A DNA stretch of 64,000 nucleotides from Paenibacillus riograndensis SBR5 (GCF_000981585.1 NZ_LN831776.1:7681903-7745902), one strand, 5' to 3'; shown: positions 54,903 to 64,000, counted from the first letter of the stretch. Notes: generated from the sequence alone by a model not told the origin. Program-made: numbers and translations.

Positions 54903-55382
54903 ATGGGTATTACCGGTGCGTATTATATGGAAAAAAACAATTTGGAAGAAATCCTGGCAGGCCGTGTCCAGGGGCCCAGACTGGACATCGACAAAACCTG
55001 GAGCCTGATCGCAGGCATGTTCCCCGATGTCCCACTCGTTCCTATACAGGAACAGTACAGGGTCGACAGCGAGGTTACGGAGTATGGCGCATTCTATTTG
55101 CCCGCAGAGATGGTAGCCCAAATCGCTGTACAGGTTCCCGGTCTTAGACAGCCTGAGCGCCTGGAGGAACGAATCGATTTCGAGAAGTGGACAAGCCTTC
55201 AGGATATGGACGTGGAAGCTCTCGATGAACAGTCGCTGATACTGTTGGCCTTTCCAATGACAGATGATGAGACCTATGAAGAGCTGGTTGAGGAGTATCT
55301 GCTGCCTCATCTGCAGTCCCTGTTCGATCTATTTGAAGAGGCGGCGCGGCAGCAGTATGGGTTGGTATTTTTTATTTTCTAA
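54903..55382 (+). CDS. DUF1877 (YfbM-like) protein
   Basis: A 159-residue acidic protein of the DUF1877 family, with ITGAYYMEKNNLEEI at the start, LDIDKTWSLIAGMF and SLILLAFPMTDDETYEELVE. The ATG at 54903 has GAGGAGAG upstream. Function is unknown. Members occur as stand-alone genes, sometimes near toxin-immunity loci; there is no such sign here. Confidence 0.85.
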   Translation: MGITGAYYMEKNNLEEILAGRVQGPRLDIDKTWSLIAGMFPDVPLVPIQEQYRVDSEVTEYGAFYLPAEMVAQIAVQVPGLRQPERLEERIDFEKWTSLQDMDVEALDEQSLILLAFPMTDDETYEELVEEYLLPHLQSLFDLFEEAARQQYGLVFFIF

Positions 55383-55425
55383 CCATCACGCTCCCCGTCA
55401 CTAAACTGTTAATACAATATAAAGC

Positions 55426-55453
55426 AAACCCAGATCATAAATGACCTGGGTTT
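55426..55453 (+). terminator. Terminator after the DUF1877 gene
   Basis: AAACCCAG pairs with CTGGGTTT, with an inner TCAT/ATGA pair, followed by TTCTTT. Confidence 0.65.
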
Positions 55454-55521
55454 CTTTGCGAAAAGGAGGAGTTCTTTTACGGAATCTTATGTTCATAAAA
55501 GAAGTTTGTTATTTATCCGGC

Positions 55522-56526
55522 TTAATAAGGAACCTTGAACATATAACGTCTTTCTTCCAGCGGATGCCCGGTAGCCTTGGCAAGCTCAACCGCGTATACA
55601 CGCAATACAAGGTTCATCACCAGTGGGGCGATATAACCCTTCACTTCTTCCTCTATGCCGGTCAAATCAAATTGCTCAGCATCGATCACCAGCATTTTTT
55701 CCCCGTGTTCCTTCAGGAACTTCAAGGCCCGCTCTTCCATCGGACGTGTTTCATCAAGGCCCATCAATAATATGAATGGAACATTTTTGTCCAGGATTTC
55801 AAACGGGCCATGAAAGAATTCCCCGGCATGAATCGCATGTGAGTGAATCCACTGCATTTCCATCAGGATGCAAATTGCAAAGGAATACGCAATCCCGTAG
55901 TTTGATCCGCTAGCCATGGTATACATTATTTTTTCATCTTTATATTCGGCGGCGAACGCCTTGGCTGGAGCAAGATACTGTACCTTGGCTTTTTCCAGCA
56001 CCGTATCCATGTTCTCCAAACTGCTTAGAAGCTTCAAGTACAGTTCATTTCCCTCCTGCACATATAAAAGCCCCATGGTAAGACGGTACAAAATGGAATA
56101 GTTCATGATCTCGGGAAGTGGATCAAGCTCCCCCGGAGGCGCCCAGCTGTAATTAACAATGAAATCCGATTCATCAGCCAGCGGAGCGGTGTCTACATAC
56201 ATCAGTGAAACTACAAGGGCTCCCTTGGATTTAGCAAAATGTGCAGCATCCGTAGTCTCTGGCGTTTTTCCTTTATGAGAGCAAAGGATGACCAGCGAGT
56301 CCGCTCCAAGTGACTTAGGATTACGGTATATGAACTCATTGGAGCTATAGATTTCTGCTGTAATGTTACTGGATTCACGGTCAATAAAATACTTGCTTGG
56401 ATACATCAGGGCAGACGATCCGCCGCAGGCCACATAAAAGACGTTATTAATGGTTTTCTGCTTAAAAGCCTCCAGAATCCTTTCCACTTGGAATTGCGCT
56501 TTAGTTAATCTGTCTACAGTACTCAT
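55522..56526 (-). CDS. SIS-domain deglycase-like protein (FrlB/FraB family)
   Basis: A 334-residue protein with two SIS domains, resembling deglycases that split a 6-phosphorylated Amadori compound into glucose 6-phosphate and an amino acid. Parallels with FrlB include FYVACGGSSALMYPSK in the first SIS domain, the active-site region AGEFFHGPFEILDKNVPFI, and the ERRYMFKVPY tail. The ATG at 56526 has TGGAGG upstream. It comes last in a run with aspartase, malic enzyme and an amino-acid ABC transporter. No kinase that would make the phosphorylated substrate is in the window. Confidence 0.85.
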   Translation of the reverse strand: MSTVDRLTKAQFQVERILEAFKQKTINNVFYVACGGSSALMYPSKYFIDRESSNITAEIYSSNEFIYRNPKSLGADSLVILCSHKGKTPETTDAAHFAKSKGALVVSLMYVDTAPLADESDFIVNYSWAPPGELDPLPEIMNYSILYRLTMGLLYVQEGNELYLKLLSSLENMDTVLEKAKVQYLAPAKAFAAEYKDEKIMYTMASGSNYGIAYSFAICILMEMQWIHSHAIHAGEFFHGPFEILDKNVPFILLMGLDETRPMEERALKFLKEHGEKMLVIDAEQFDLTGIEEEVKGYIAPLVMNLVLRVYAVELAKATGHPLEERRYMFKVPY

Positions 56527-56553
56527 TGCATGATTACCTCCATTATTATACTC

Positions 56554-56583
56554 GTTATATATTGTTATATTATAATATATAAC
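56554..56583 (-). promoter_or_regulatory. AT-rich promoter with GTTATAT inverted repeats before the SIS gene
   Basis: GTTATAT at 56554 and 56564 and its complement ATATAAC at 56577 surround TATAAT-like -10 sequences in the 97-nt gap after the aspartase gene. This looks like an operator/promoter, so the SIS gene may also be transcribed on its own. Confidence 0.45.
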
Positions 56584-56623
56584 ATTACAATCGAGTGAAG
56601 TCAACCTGCCTTTGCAGGTTATT

Positions 56624-58036
56624 CTAAGTCACCGAACCTGCGATGCCGGGCTCTGTCATGCGGTAGGGGTTGAGAATACGGTCCAGCTCTTCCTCTTTCA
56701 GCAGGTTATACCGCAGGCAAAGCGAACGGACAGACTCTCCTGTCTGAATCGCTTCATGCGCAATCCTTGCCGCTTCTTCATAGCCCAAATAAGGATTCAA
56801 CGCAGTAATCACCCCTACGCTTTGCTTGACATAACCTTCGCATCTCTCTTTATCCACTGTAATTCCATCGATGCAGTGCTGCTGAAAAGCACCTAACGCA
56901 CGGTTCATAATGCTTAGAGACTGGAGCAAATTAAATACAAGCACAGGCTCCATTACATTCAATTCAAGCTGTCCGGCTTCCGAGGCCATACAAATCGTAT
57001 GGTCATTGCCCATAACTTGAAAGGCCACCTGATTCACAACCTCACACATTACCGGGTTCACCTTGCCCGGCATGATGGAAGAGCCCGGCTGCCGGGCAGG
57101 AAGCTTAATTTCCCCCAGACCCGCCCGTGGCCCCGAAGCCATAAGCCGCAAATCGTTGGCTGCTTTGGACATATTGATCATAGCGATCTTGAGCGCAGCA
57201 GAAACCTCCGTATAGACGTCCGTATTCTGGGTGGCATCGGGCAGATGCGCTGCGTTTTCTAACGGATAACCGCTTATATCGGCCAGCAACTCTACAACCT
57301 TGCTTATATAGCGGGGGTCAGCATTTAATCCGGTACCTACGGCAGTGGCCCCCATGTTGATTTCATACAAATGGAACTTGGTCTGCCTGATCCGTACCAA
57401 ATCCCTTTCCAGCATTCTGGCATAGGCGGCAAACTCCTGTCCAAGCCGGATGGGAACCGCATCCTGAAGATGGGTCCGGCCCATCTTGATAATGCCATCA
57501 AACTCTTCAGCCTTCCGGACAAAGGCACCGTGCAGGCCTGCCATGGTCACCAGCAGTTCATCGATCAAATAGAGGACGGCAATATGAGTAGCTGTGGGAA
57601 AACTGTCGTTGGTAGACTGCGACATATTTACATGTGAATTAGGACTGATCATGGTGTAATCGCCCTTCACTCCTCCGAGCAGCTCAATCGCACGGTTCGC
57701 AATCACCTCATTAGCATTCATGTTGATTGATGTGCCCGCCCCGCCCTGTATGGGATCTACCTTAAACTGCTCACTCCATCCCCCTGCGATTATCTCATCC
57801 GCAGCCTGTACGATTACATGCCCTATCCGTGAGGGTAGGCGGTGGATATCCATATTGGCAAGGGCTGCAGCCTTCTTGACCATGGCCATGGAGGTAATTA
57901 AGCGTTCATGAATAGAGTAGCCGGTGATCGGAAAATTCTCGATGGCCCTCAGCGTTTGAATTCCATAATAAGCATCGGCGGGAACTTCCATTTCACCGAG
58001 AAAATCATGCTCAACCCTGACAAGTTTGTTCAACAA
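56624..58036 (-). CDS. aspA: Aspartate ammonia-lyase (aspartase)
   Basis: A 470-residue lyase that converts L-aspartate to fumarate and ammonia. The family signature GSSIMPGKVNPVMCE (near 318) is intact, with TNDSFPTATHIAVLY and GRTHLQDAVPIRLGQEF as substrate loops. The N-terminus ETPADAYYGIQTLRAIENF (here with EVPADAYYG) favours aspartase over fumarase, though the two are related. The start is a TTG after GAAGGGGG, 22 nt beyond the malic enzyme gene in the same direction. Confidence 0.93.
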   Translation of the reverse strand: MLNKLVRVEHDFLGEMEVPADAYYGIQTLRAIENFPITGYSIHERLITSMAMVKKAAALANMDIHRLPSRIGHVIVQAADEIIAGGWSEQFKVDPIQGGAGTSINMNANEVIANRAIELLGGVKGDYTMISPNSHVNMSQSTNDSFPTATHIAVLYLIDELLVTMAGLHGAFVRKAEEFDGIIKMGRTHLQDAVPIRLGQEFAAYARMLERDLVRIRQTKFHLYEINMGATAVGTGLNADPRYISKVVELLADISGYPLENAAHLPDATQNTDVYTEVSAALKIAMINMSKAANDLRLMASGPRAGLGEIKLPARQPGSSIMPGKVNPVMCEVVNQVAFQVMGNDHTICMASEAGQLELNVMEPVLVFNLLQSLSIMNRALGAFQQHCIDGITVDKERCEGYVKQSVGVITALNPYLGYEEAARIAHEAIQTGESVRSLCLRYNLLKEEELDRILNPYRMTEPGIAGSVT

Positions 58037-58058
58037 AGCGGAGAGCCCCCTTCACCCC

Positions 58059-59246
58059 TTATATTTCAAAGCCTGGCGGGATAATCTTTGCAATGCCGCT
58101 TGATACCGCTGCCTCAATTACAGCTTGCCTTACCTTAATAACGACCTGATCGTTGAACAGGCTGGGAATAATATACGCTGCGTTCAGTTCGGTATCCTTA
58201 ACCACCGCTGCGATCGCCTGGGCGGCTGCCAGCTTCATCTGGTCGTTGATACGCTGTGCCCTGCATTCCAGCGCCCCCTTGAAGATGCCCGGAAAAGCCA
58301 GCACGTTGTTGATCTGATTGGGATAATCACTTCGTCCGGTAGCATATACTCCGGCGTATGGCAGAGCAAGCTCAGGCGATATCTCGGGTTCGGGATTTGC
58401 CATAGCGAACACGATAGGCAAGGGGGCCATGCGCTGCACATCCTGCGGCTGCAGAATGCCGCCGCGGGAGACGCCGATAAAAACATCCGCACCGGCAATC
58501 ACCTCCTGCAGCGTACCGGGCTGATCCTCGACCCCGGACTGCCCGGCAAGCCATTGCCACTTGGGATGAGCATAATTCCCGCCTCTTATAAGCGCTCCCT
58601 CCTGATCGACAGGAACCAGATGCCGGGCACCCGCTGCAAGCAGCATCCTGCAAATGGATACCCCTGCGGCTCCAACGCCATTAACAACAATACGGACATG
58701 ATCTATTTGTTTGCCGGTAACCTTCAACGCATTGATCAAACCTGCCAAGACTACAATAGCTGTTCCATGCTGATCATCATGAAACACCGGAATATCCAGC
58801 TCCTCCTCCAGACGGCGTTCAATCTCAAAGCATCGCGGCGAGCTGATATCCTCCAGATTAATGCCGCCGAAGATAGGCGCAATCGCTTTTACCGTACGTA
58901 TAATTTCCTCGGTATCCGTGGTATCGAGGCAGATCGGAAAGGCATTGATTCCAGCCAGCTGTTTGAACAGCACCGCCTTCCCTTCCATGACCGGAGCAGC
59001 AGCATAAGGGCCAATATTGCCAAGTCCCAGCACAGCGGTTCCATCCGTCACGACGGCAACCATATTCCGCTTGACCGTCAGTGCATATACCTGTTCCGGG
59101 TCTTCATGAATCGCGGTGCATACCTGAGCTACCCCGGGAGTATATATTCGGGCCAGATCATCATGGTTGAGGATCGGCAGATTGGGCCGGGTGTGTATTT
59201 TACCACCCTGATGAGCCAAAAAAATCCGGTCGGTAATGTCGATCAT
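58059..59246 (-). CDS. Malic enzyme (NAD(P)-dependent malate dehydrogenase, decarboxylating)
   Basis: A 395-residue malic enzyme of the short bacterial type, turning malate into pyruvate and CO2. Motifs are VVTDGTAVLGLGNIGPYAA, the catalytic KAVLFKQLAGINAFPICLD, FHDDQHGTAIVVLAG (metal ligands) and the dinucleotide loop VVNGVGAAGVSICR. Its ATG overlaps the stop of the MFS gene (ATGA). With the aspartase it would drain aspartate carbon to pyruvate if fumarase is supplied elsewhere. Confidence 0.95.
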   Translation of the reverse strand: MIDITDRIFLAHQGGKIHTRPNLPILNHDDLARIYTPGVAQVCTAIHEDPEQVYALTVKRNMVAVVTDGTAVLGLGNIGPYAAAPVMEGKAVLFKQLAGINAFPICLDTTDTEEIIRTVKAIAPIFGGINLEDISSPRCFEIERRLEEELDIPVFHDDQHGTAIVVLAGLINALKVTGKQIDHVRIVVNGVGAAGVSICRMLLAAGARHLVPVDQEGALIRGGNYAHPKWQWLAGQSGVEDQPGTLQEVIAGADVFIGVSRGGILQPQDVQRMAPLPIVFAMANPEPEISPELALPYAGVYATGRSDYPNQINNVLAFPGIFKGALECRAQRINDQMKLAAAQAIAAVVKDTELNAAYIIPSLFNDQVVIKVRQAVIEAAVSSGIAKIIPPGFEI

Positions 59247-60445
59247 ACCTTTAGTCTCCCCTCACGTCTCTTCACTCTTCCGAGCGAGGCAAAGCCCGCT
59301 GCTCCAAGCAGGCTCATGACAGCAGCTCCCTGGAACAAAAGAGAATAGCCTCCACGTTCAACGACCCATCCGCCTACATTGCTGGCTACAATTCCTGCAA
59401 CATTCGTATAGACAACAACGAACAGGGAATGCGCTGTTGTCTTTGCCCTATCCGAACTGTTGTCATAGGCATAGTTCACACCTGCCGACAGAAACAGGGC
59501 ATAGGTAAGTCCTGACAGCATCTGGTTAGCCATTAGAATTTCAAATGACGGCTCCAGCGAAAGCACATACCATCGGAGCGCACCCGCCAGTGAAACAGCC
59601 GTCAGTATTTTGACATAGCCGAATTTCCTGATGATATAACCTGAGAATAAAAAGACCGGAATCTCTGTCAGAGATGCAGCAGTATAGAGCAGGCCGATTT
59701 TCGCCGAAGCCTCTCCCCCAAAATGGCTGATATATACGGAGTAAAAGGCATTATTCATTTGCGGCCCAATCGCTGCCAAAAATACAGGAATGAGAAACCA
59801 TACAAATTTCGGTTCCTTTAATAAGGTGATCATTCCGGCGGTCATCCCGCTTCGCGGCGCCCCTTTTCCCGCCATCTCCGGTTTCGGACGCCCCTTTCTG
59901 TCTCCCGGGATGGAGAAGGTTAGCAGACAGACTAAGGTCATGGTGAGGATATAGGCAGCAAACACAGTGGATATTCCGAAATGCTCATACATCTGGCCGA
60001 ATACGGCCACAGCCAGGCCGAAGCTGATCGAACCCACCACACGAATGGCTCCATAGCTAAGCGAGTTATGTTTGGCATGGCGCACAGTAACGGCATCAAT
60101 CACCGGTAAAGTAGCGGAAGAGAAGACTGCCAGCACAACGGATATCACGATATACAGCCAGAAATGATGCCCTGCAAACCGGTAGGCTATAACGACCCAA
60201 GGGGTAATTCCTGTGCTGATGAGCAGCAGCCATTTAGCCATGCCGTAATAATCAATGAGCATGCCCCAGAGCGGCTGGACCAAAAATCCGACCAAAGGAC
60301 CAATAGAGAAGATGAGTCCGATCTGCTGTGTCGATAATCCATCCTCCGCAAACCAGTAGCTGATGAACGGCAGATAAGAAGCGTAAGCAATGTAGAAAAA
60401 ATAATTATAGACATGCAGGGAATATTTCCGGTAGCTAATCTTCAT
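59243..60445 (-). CDS. MFS transporter of the MFS_1-like/PPT group
   Basis: A 400-residue twelve-helix transporter beginning MKISYRKYSLHVYNYFFYIA. LVGFLVQPLWGMLIDYYGMAK near helix 2 fits the group containing 3-phenylpropionate and nucleoside/sugar carriers. CGGAGGGG precedes the ATG. Position between ABC permease and malic enzyme suggests uptake or export of a related acid or sugar conjugate; the substrate is unknown. Confidence 0.9.
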   Translation of the reverse strand: MKISYRKYSLHVYNYFFYIAYASYLPFISYWFAEDGLSTQQIGLIFSIGPLVGFLVQPLWGMLIDYYGMAKWLLLISTGITPWVVIAYRFAGHHFWLYIVISVVLAVFSSATLPVIDAVTVRHAKHNSLSYGAIRVVGSISFGLAVAVFGQMYEHFGISTVFAAYILTMTLVCLLTFSIPGDRKGRPKPEMAGKGAPRSGMTAGMITLLKEPKFVWFLIPVFLAAIGPQMNNAFYSVYISHFGGEASAKIGLLYTAASLTEIPVFLFSGYIIRKFGYVKILTAVSLAGALRWYVLSLEPSFEILMANQMLSGLTYALFLSAGVNYAYDNSSDRAKTTAHSLFVVVYTNVAGIVASNVGGWVVERGGYSLLFQGAAVMSLLGAAGFASLGRVKRREGRLKV

Positions 60446-60497
60446 AAGCCCCTCCGGCTGCAGCAGGTTAAGGTTCCAATTGCCTAGTGTTTAGCCG

Positions 60498-61151
60498 TTA
60501 GCGGTACGAACGCTCCAAACGTTTAGCCCACATGGACAAGGGGTAACAGATAACAAAATAGACCAACAGCACCAGCACATAGATCTGAAAAGCAATTGAA
60601 CCTCCCTGCATGATCTCCACCCGTTCAATCACGAGCTGGGCAGACTTGAGAAAATCCAGATTTCCTATCAAAACCGACAGGGTAGTGGACTGCACCAGAT
60701 TGGACAAAAGCCCGATAATCGACGGGAGCATCCGGCGGAATGCCTGCGGCAGGATAACATACCGCATCGTCTGCACAGAGCTCAGACCGAGGGAATGAGC
60801 CGCTTCGAACTGCGTAGGAGGGATCGACTGAATCGCTCCGCGCACAGCTACGGATATGTTGGAGCTGCTCCAGACACTGAGTGCGATCATTGCTGAAATA
60901 TAGCTATTGACATATATCCCCGCCTCCGGGAGCATAAAGAAGACAATGAATAAGGTTATGACGATAGGCAGCCCCCGAAAGAGTTCCGCGTAGCCTCTGG
61001 CAATCGACGAGACGAGTCTGTTCTTTGCCATTTGGAGCACGCCCACACCAATCCCGATAATCAGCGCAATACACAGGCAGCTAATGCTTAGAAGCAGCGT
61101 GTTAATTACCCCTTCTAAAAGAAAGTGCGAGTTTTTCAACAAAACCTCCAC
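60498..61151 (-). CDS. Polar amino-acid ABC transporter permease 2
   Basis: A 217-residue permease of the HisM/GlnP type with about five helices and the EAA loop (FEAAHSLGLSSVQTMRYVILPQAF, in two parts: FEAAHSLGLSSVQTMRYV; ILPQAFRRMLP). The GTG start follows GGGAGGAAAGG and lies 50 nt inside the end of permease 1, so the two genes overlap strongly. Confidence 0.92.
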   Translation of the reverse strand: MEVLLKNSHFLLEGVINTLLLSISCLCIALIIGIGVGVLQMAKNRLVSSIARGYAELFRGLPIVITLFIVFFMLPEAGIYVNSYISAMIALSVWSSSNISVAVRGAIQSIPPTQFEAAHSLGLSSVQTMRYVILPQAFRRMLPSIIGLLSNLVQSTTLSVLIGNLDFLKSAQLVIERVEIMQGGSIAFQIYVLVLLVYFVICYPLSMWAKRLERSYR

Positions 61152-61839
61152 GGCCCTTTCCTCCCTTCACCGTCTTTTTGTTGAAATCCAGTCTTCTTTC
61201 GATCTTGCTGAACAGATAGGAGGCTCCCCAGATCAGCGCTAAATAAATGACTGCAATCGCAAGCAGCATTTCATAGGTTTTGAAATCATAGGCCATGCGG
61301 TCCACCGCCACAAAGGTCAGCTCGACGACACCGATCCCCGTCATGTAGGCCGAGTTCTTGATCACGGAAACCGCTGTATTGGAGAAGGCCGGAAAGCTGA
61401 TCCGGAACCCCAGAGGGACGATGATATGCCGCACCACCTGCCATCTGCTGAGCCCGAGGGACTCGCCGGATTCAATCAAGGATTTCGATACGGCGTCTGT
61501 GCCTCCACGAAAGTTCTCGACCGCAAAGGCTCCGCCCCACAGTGAGAGGGTAACAATGCCCACAGTCACTGCATCCAGCTTAATGCCTATTACGGGGAGA
61601 CCAAAATAAACAAAGAATATATGCACCAGAAGAGGGGTGTTCCGGATAATATCTACATAAACAGCTACAATCCGGGATACTACCGGCACCTTGAGTGTTC
61701 TGGCTGCAGCCCCGCTGAGGCCAATCAGGAGTGAGAACAGGATAGCCAGCACGCTGATAAACACCGTCATTTTAAGGCCTACCATAAGCACGGGCAGCGT
61801 TTGAATGATATAGCCGAAGTCAAAGCTCAACCTACTCAC
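61102..61839 (-). CDS. Polar amino-acid ABC transporter permease 1
   Basis: A 245-residue permease of the same family, with VYVDIIRNTPLLVHIFFVYF and the EAA-type loop ESGESLGLSRWQVVRHIIVP. It has a 25-residue basic C-terminal tail not shared with permease 2, encoded where the two genes overlap. It lies 8 nt after the ATPase gene. Confidence 0.92.
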   Translation of the reverse strand: MSRLSFDFGYIIQTLPVLMVGLKMTVFISVLAILFSLLIGLSGAAARTLKVPVVSRIVAVYVDIIRNTPLLVHIFFVYFGLPVIGIKLDAVTVGIVTLSLWGGAFAVENFRGGTDAVSKSLIESGESLGLSRWQVVRHIIVPLGFRISFPAFSNTAVSVIKNSAYMTGIGVVELTFVAVDRMAYDFKTYEMLLAIAVIYLALIWGASYLFSKIERRLDFNKKTVKGGKGRGGFVEKLALSFRRGN

Positions 61840-61847
61840 CCTCCTTT

Positions 61848-62588
61848 TTACATCACATTGCGCAGAAATTGCCGGGTCCGCTCTTCCTGGGGATTGCCGA
61901 ATATTTGCTCAGGCGGACCCTGTTCCACGATTACACCCTGATCCATGAAGATAATCCGGTCACCCACATCGCGGCCAAAGCCCATCTCATGCGTAACGAT
62001 GATCATAGTTGTTCCGGTATGCGCCAACGCCTTCATTACATCCAGCACATCCCGGACCCTTTCAGGGTCCAGTGCCGAAGTAACCTCGTCAAAGAGGATG
62101 ACTTCCGGATTCATCACCAGAGAGCGGGCAATGGCTACGCGCTGCTGCTGTCCTCCCGATAATTGCGAAGGGTAGCTGTCCGCTTTATCAGACATGCCTA
62201 CCTGCTTCAGCAGTTCCTCGGCGCGGGGCAGCACCTCCGCTTTGGTTTTCTTCTGCACCTTTAATGGAGCGAGCAGCAAATTCTCCATGACGGTAAGATG
62301 AGGAAAGAGATTGTAGCTCTGAAAGACCATCCCGATCCGTTGGCGGACCTTTTGAAGGGAAGCAGGGGTATACTCGATCGCAGCCTCATCGATAAAGATC
62401 TGCCCGTCGTTAATTCCCTCCAAGCCGTTGATACAGCGGAGCAGCGTGCTTTTTCCTGATCCGCTGGGACCTATAATAACTATGACCTCCTGGGAAAATA
62501 CTTCAAAATTGACCCCCCGGAGGATCTGAAGCTCCCCGAACCGTTTGTGCAGATTGCGGATCGTCAATTTGGGTTTGTTCGTCTCCAT
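61848..62588 (-). CDS. Polar amino-acid ABC transporter ATP-binding protein
   Basis: A 246-residue GlnQ/HisP-like ATPase: Walker [18 protein letters not shown]-loop [13 protein letters not shown], signature [14 protein letters not shown], Walker [15 protein letters not shown] and H-loop [15 protein letters not shown] lies before the ATG, 22 nt after the binding-protein gene. Confidence 0.95.
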   Translation of the reverse strand: METNKPKLTIRNLHKRFGELQILRGVNFEVFSQEVIVIIGPSGSGKSTLLRCINGLEGINDGQIFIDEAAIEYTPASLQKVRQRIGMVFQSYNLFPHLTVMENLLLAPLKVQKKTKAEVLPRAEELLKQVGMSDKADSYPSQLSGGQQQRVAIARSLVMNPEVILFDEVTSALDPERVRDVLDVMKALAHTGTTMIIVTHEMGFGRDVGDRIIFMDQGVIVEQGPPEQIFGNPQEERTRQFLRNVM

Positions 62589-62610
62589 CTTATAGCCTCC
62601 TAAATTCTCT

Positions 62611-63528
62611 TTATGGACGCGGGATCATTTCCATTGGATCGAGATCGCCTGCTTTTGGCAAATACTCTTCAATCAATACCTTGAAGTAATCCTCCTGTCT
62701 CATCTTTTCGAGGGAGCCATTAAGGAAATTCAGCATTTCCGGTTCATTCTTGCGTGCACCCATCGCCATGGGGGCAAAGGCCACCTGTTCACCCACGATT
62801 TTATATTCCGGTGAAGTCTTAATGAACTCAGACATCAGCACGGCGTCATGGAACATGGCATCGGCCCGTCCATCCTTCAGCGCGCGGAAGGCATCCGCGT
62901 TGCTCTCAATCTTCATCTGCTCCGCAGTCGGCACATTTTCTTCAAGGTAGGTGGAGCCTGTGGACCCTTTGATTACAATGACCTTCTTTCCGGCGAGATC
63001 AGGGATAGAGGTAATCCCGCTGTCCTGGGGAACAACTGTAACGGCGCCGCCGTCAAAGAATGTGGTCGTGAAATCAAGCTGCTTTTTCCGCTCTTCAGTT
63101 ACTCCCAGCGTAGCTGCAATAAAGTCTATTTTCTTGGAGGTAAGATACGGAATGCGGTTAGTGGCATTGACCGGGATAAACTCTACGGCATTAGGATCAC
63201 CGAAGGCATATTCAGCCATTTTACGCACAACGCCAATTTCATAACCGGCATTATTGCCATTCTCATCCAGGTATCCAAGCGGCGGATAGTCTACTTTAAC
63301 ACCCACAACCAGCTTTCCTCTTTCCTTTACAGCCTCAGGGAGAGCAAGGGAATCTGATGTGGCAGGAGCCGTGGAAGAAGCCGTAGGTTCAGAGGAAGCT
63401 CCCGGGGCTGCATTGGTCGCGCTCCCCGTGTTGGACGCTGCATTATTGCCGCAGCCTGCCAGAGCAAGTATACATACCAGAACCATTAACAATGTGATTG
63501 CTGCCTTGTTGCCTACCGCTTTTTTCAT
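62611..63528 (-). CDS. Polar amino-acid ABC transporter substrate-binding lipoprotein (family 3)
   Basis: A 305-residue binding protein with lipobox LALAGC (Cys 26), a Ser/Ala/Thr-rich linker to about 65, and a family 3 domain ([40 protein letters not shown]). The region usually holding the Arg and Asp that bind the amino acid's alpha groups is present ([10 protein letters not shown]). It is the first gene of the transporter set. A conjugate of an amino acid could also fit such a protein. Confidence 0.93.
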   Translation of the reverse strand: MKKAVGNKAAITLLMVLVCILALAGCGNNAASNTGSATNAAPGASSEPTASSTAPATSDSLALPEAVKERGKLVVGVKVDYPPLGYLDENGNNAGYEIGVVRKMAEYAFGDPNAVEFIPVNATNRIPYLTSKKIDFIAATLGVTEERKKQLDFTTTFFDGGAVTVVPQDSGITSIPDLAGKKVIVIKGSTGSTYLEENVPTAEQMKIESNADAFRALKDGRADAMFHDAVLMSEFIKTSPEYKIVGEQVAFAPMAMGARKNEPEMLNFLNGSLEKMRQEDYFKVLIEEYLPKAGDLDPMEMIPRP

Positions 63529-63670
63529 CTCAAATCCCTCACTTCACTAGAATTGTGTGTACTGCAATCAACGCATAAATGCCAGAAAGTTCATCCCCGG
63601 ACGCTGCATTGTCATGTAAGCGCATCCCAGCCATTGGAATCAGAAAGCATTCCAGCGGAAACTCCAGGAT

Positions 63671-64000
63671 TTACTCGCCCATAACCTGAATGTAGACTTT
63701 TCTGCTCTTGGGGCCATCGAACTCCACAAAATATACATCTTGTGCATCCCCGGTAACCATGATTCCATCCTGGACAACGAACAGGCAGCTATTGCCGGAC
63801 AGCATAGATTTTAGATGAGAAGGGGAGTTGCTGCCGGTTGCCCCATAGCTGGGAAGAAAGTGGGCATGGGCATAGGGCGCATCCTTGGGAATCAGCCTGT
63901 CCAGGGTCTCCTCAATGTCTGTTTCCACACATTCAAGACCTTCATTGACCATAATGCCGGTTGTAGTATGAGCTGTAATCACAGCGGCCAAGCCATTTTT
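63671..64000 (-). CDS. YjbQ family protein (5' end outside window)
   Basis: The C-terminal part (about 110 residues) of a YjbQ/UPF0047 protein, which runs off the right edge. Family motifs are ITAHTTTGIMVNEG, APYAHAHFLPSYGATGSNSP and the closing VYFVEFDGPKSRKVYIQV. The family is structurally known and sometimes credited with weak thiamine-phosphate-synthase activity, but its role is unsettled. It is 142 nt upstream of the ABC binding-protein gene in the same direction. Confidence 0.88.
   Translation of the reverse strand, partial: KNGLAAVITAHTTTGIMVNEGLECVETDIEETLDRLIPKDAPYAHAHFLPSYGATGSNSPSHLKSMLSGNSCLFVVQDGIMVTGDAQDVYFVEFDGPKSRKVYIQVMGE

Noticed and set aside
58125..59348. Plus-strand open frame of 407 codons opposite malic enzyme
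   Set aside because: It is antisense to a clear malic enzyme gene and has no recognisable domain.

Overview
The window looks like a chromosomal segment of a Paenibacillus-type, endospore-forming Firmicute. This is inferred from gene families and style, not from any search. It has a spore protein (Tlp), a KinB-like sporulation kinase, YesM/YesN-type regulation of a sugar ABC transporter, a Bce-type peptide-detoxification module, sigma-A promoters, strong Shine-Dalgarno sites with TTG/GTG starts, and several families of short intergenic repeats. Most of the window is of moderate to high GC. Two stretches (about 27.7-31.2 kb and 33.5-40 kb) are visibly AT-richer and look like accessory DNA. No rRNA, tRNA, CRISPR array, transposase or phage structural gene was seen.

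Layout. 1-5.4 kb: sugar ABC permease (cut by the window edge), its lipoprotein binding protein, and the YesN/YesM two-component pair. 5.5-11.6 kb: a secreted DUF4353 protein, a DUF4956 membrane protein and a VTC-type polyphosphate polymerase, divergent from an OmpR-type regulator (broken by a 1-nt frameshift) and its kinase. 11.7-16.1 kb: BceR/BceS facing BceB/BceA, with a BceR-like box. 16.3-22.1 kb: a nitrate transporter and a fused nitrate reductase/CysJ-like flavoprotein, preceded by a leader that fits a dual-hexaloop ANTAR antiterminator. 22.2-27.7 kb: tlp, an acetyltransferase, a nucleotidyltransferase, a TetR divergon with three operator copies, a strictosidine-synthase-like protein and a RidA protein. 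27.7-31.2 kb: an AT-rich island with a histidine phosphatase, a CPT-like kinase, a frameshifted helical-repeat gene and three tandem XRE regulators. 31.6-39.8 kb: a self-contained beta-glucoside PTS cassette (IIB, IIC, IIA, a GH1 enzyme with an altered catalytic residue, a YczE-like membrane protein, and its own HPr and EI) divergent from a LicR-type activator. 40-55.4 kb: a MerR/SDR divergon, DUF421, ArsR/AHSA1, a repeat peptide, a methyltransferase, DUF2252, a TPR-SUKH protein and its short paralogue, an Lrp/serine hydrolase/MFS group, a KinB-like kinase, a GGDEF-EAL protein and a DUF1877 protein. 55.5-64 kb: a co-directional run from a polar amino-acid ABC transporter through MFS, malic enzyme and aspartase to a FrlB/FraB-like SIS deglycase, with a YjbQ gene at the edge.

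The most interesting systems are four: the predicted ANTAR-controlled nitrate operon with a fused reductase; the transporter-aspartase-malic enzyme-deglycase run, which suggests use of an aspartate-type Amadori compound; the PTS cassette whose GH1 enzyme has Gln at the acid/base position; and the polyphosphate polymerase/DUF4956/DUF4353 surface module.
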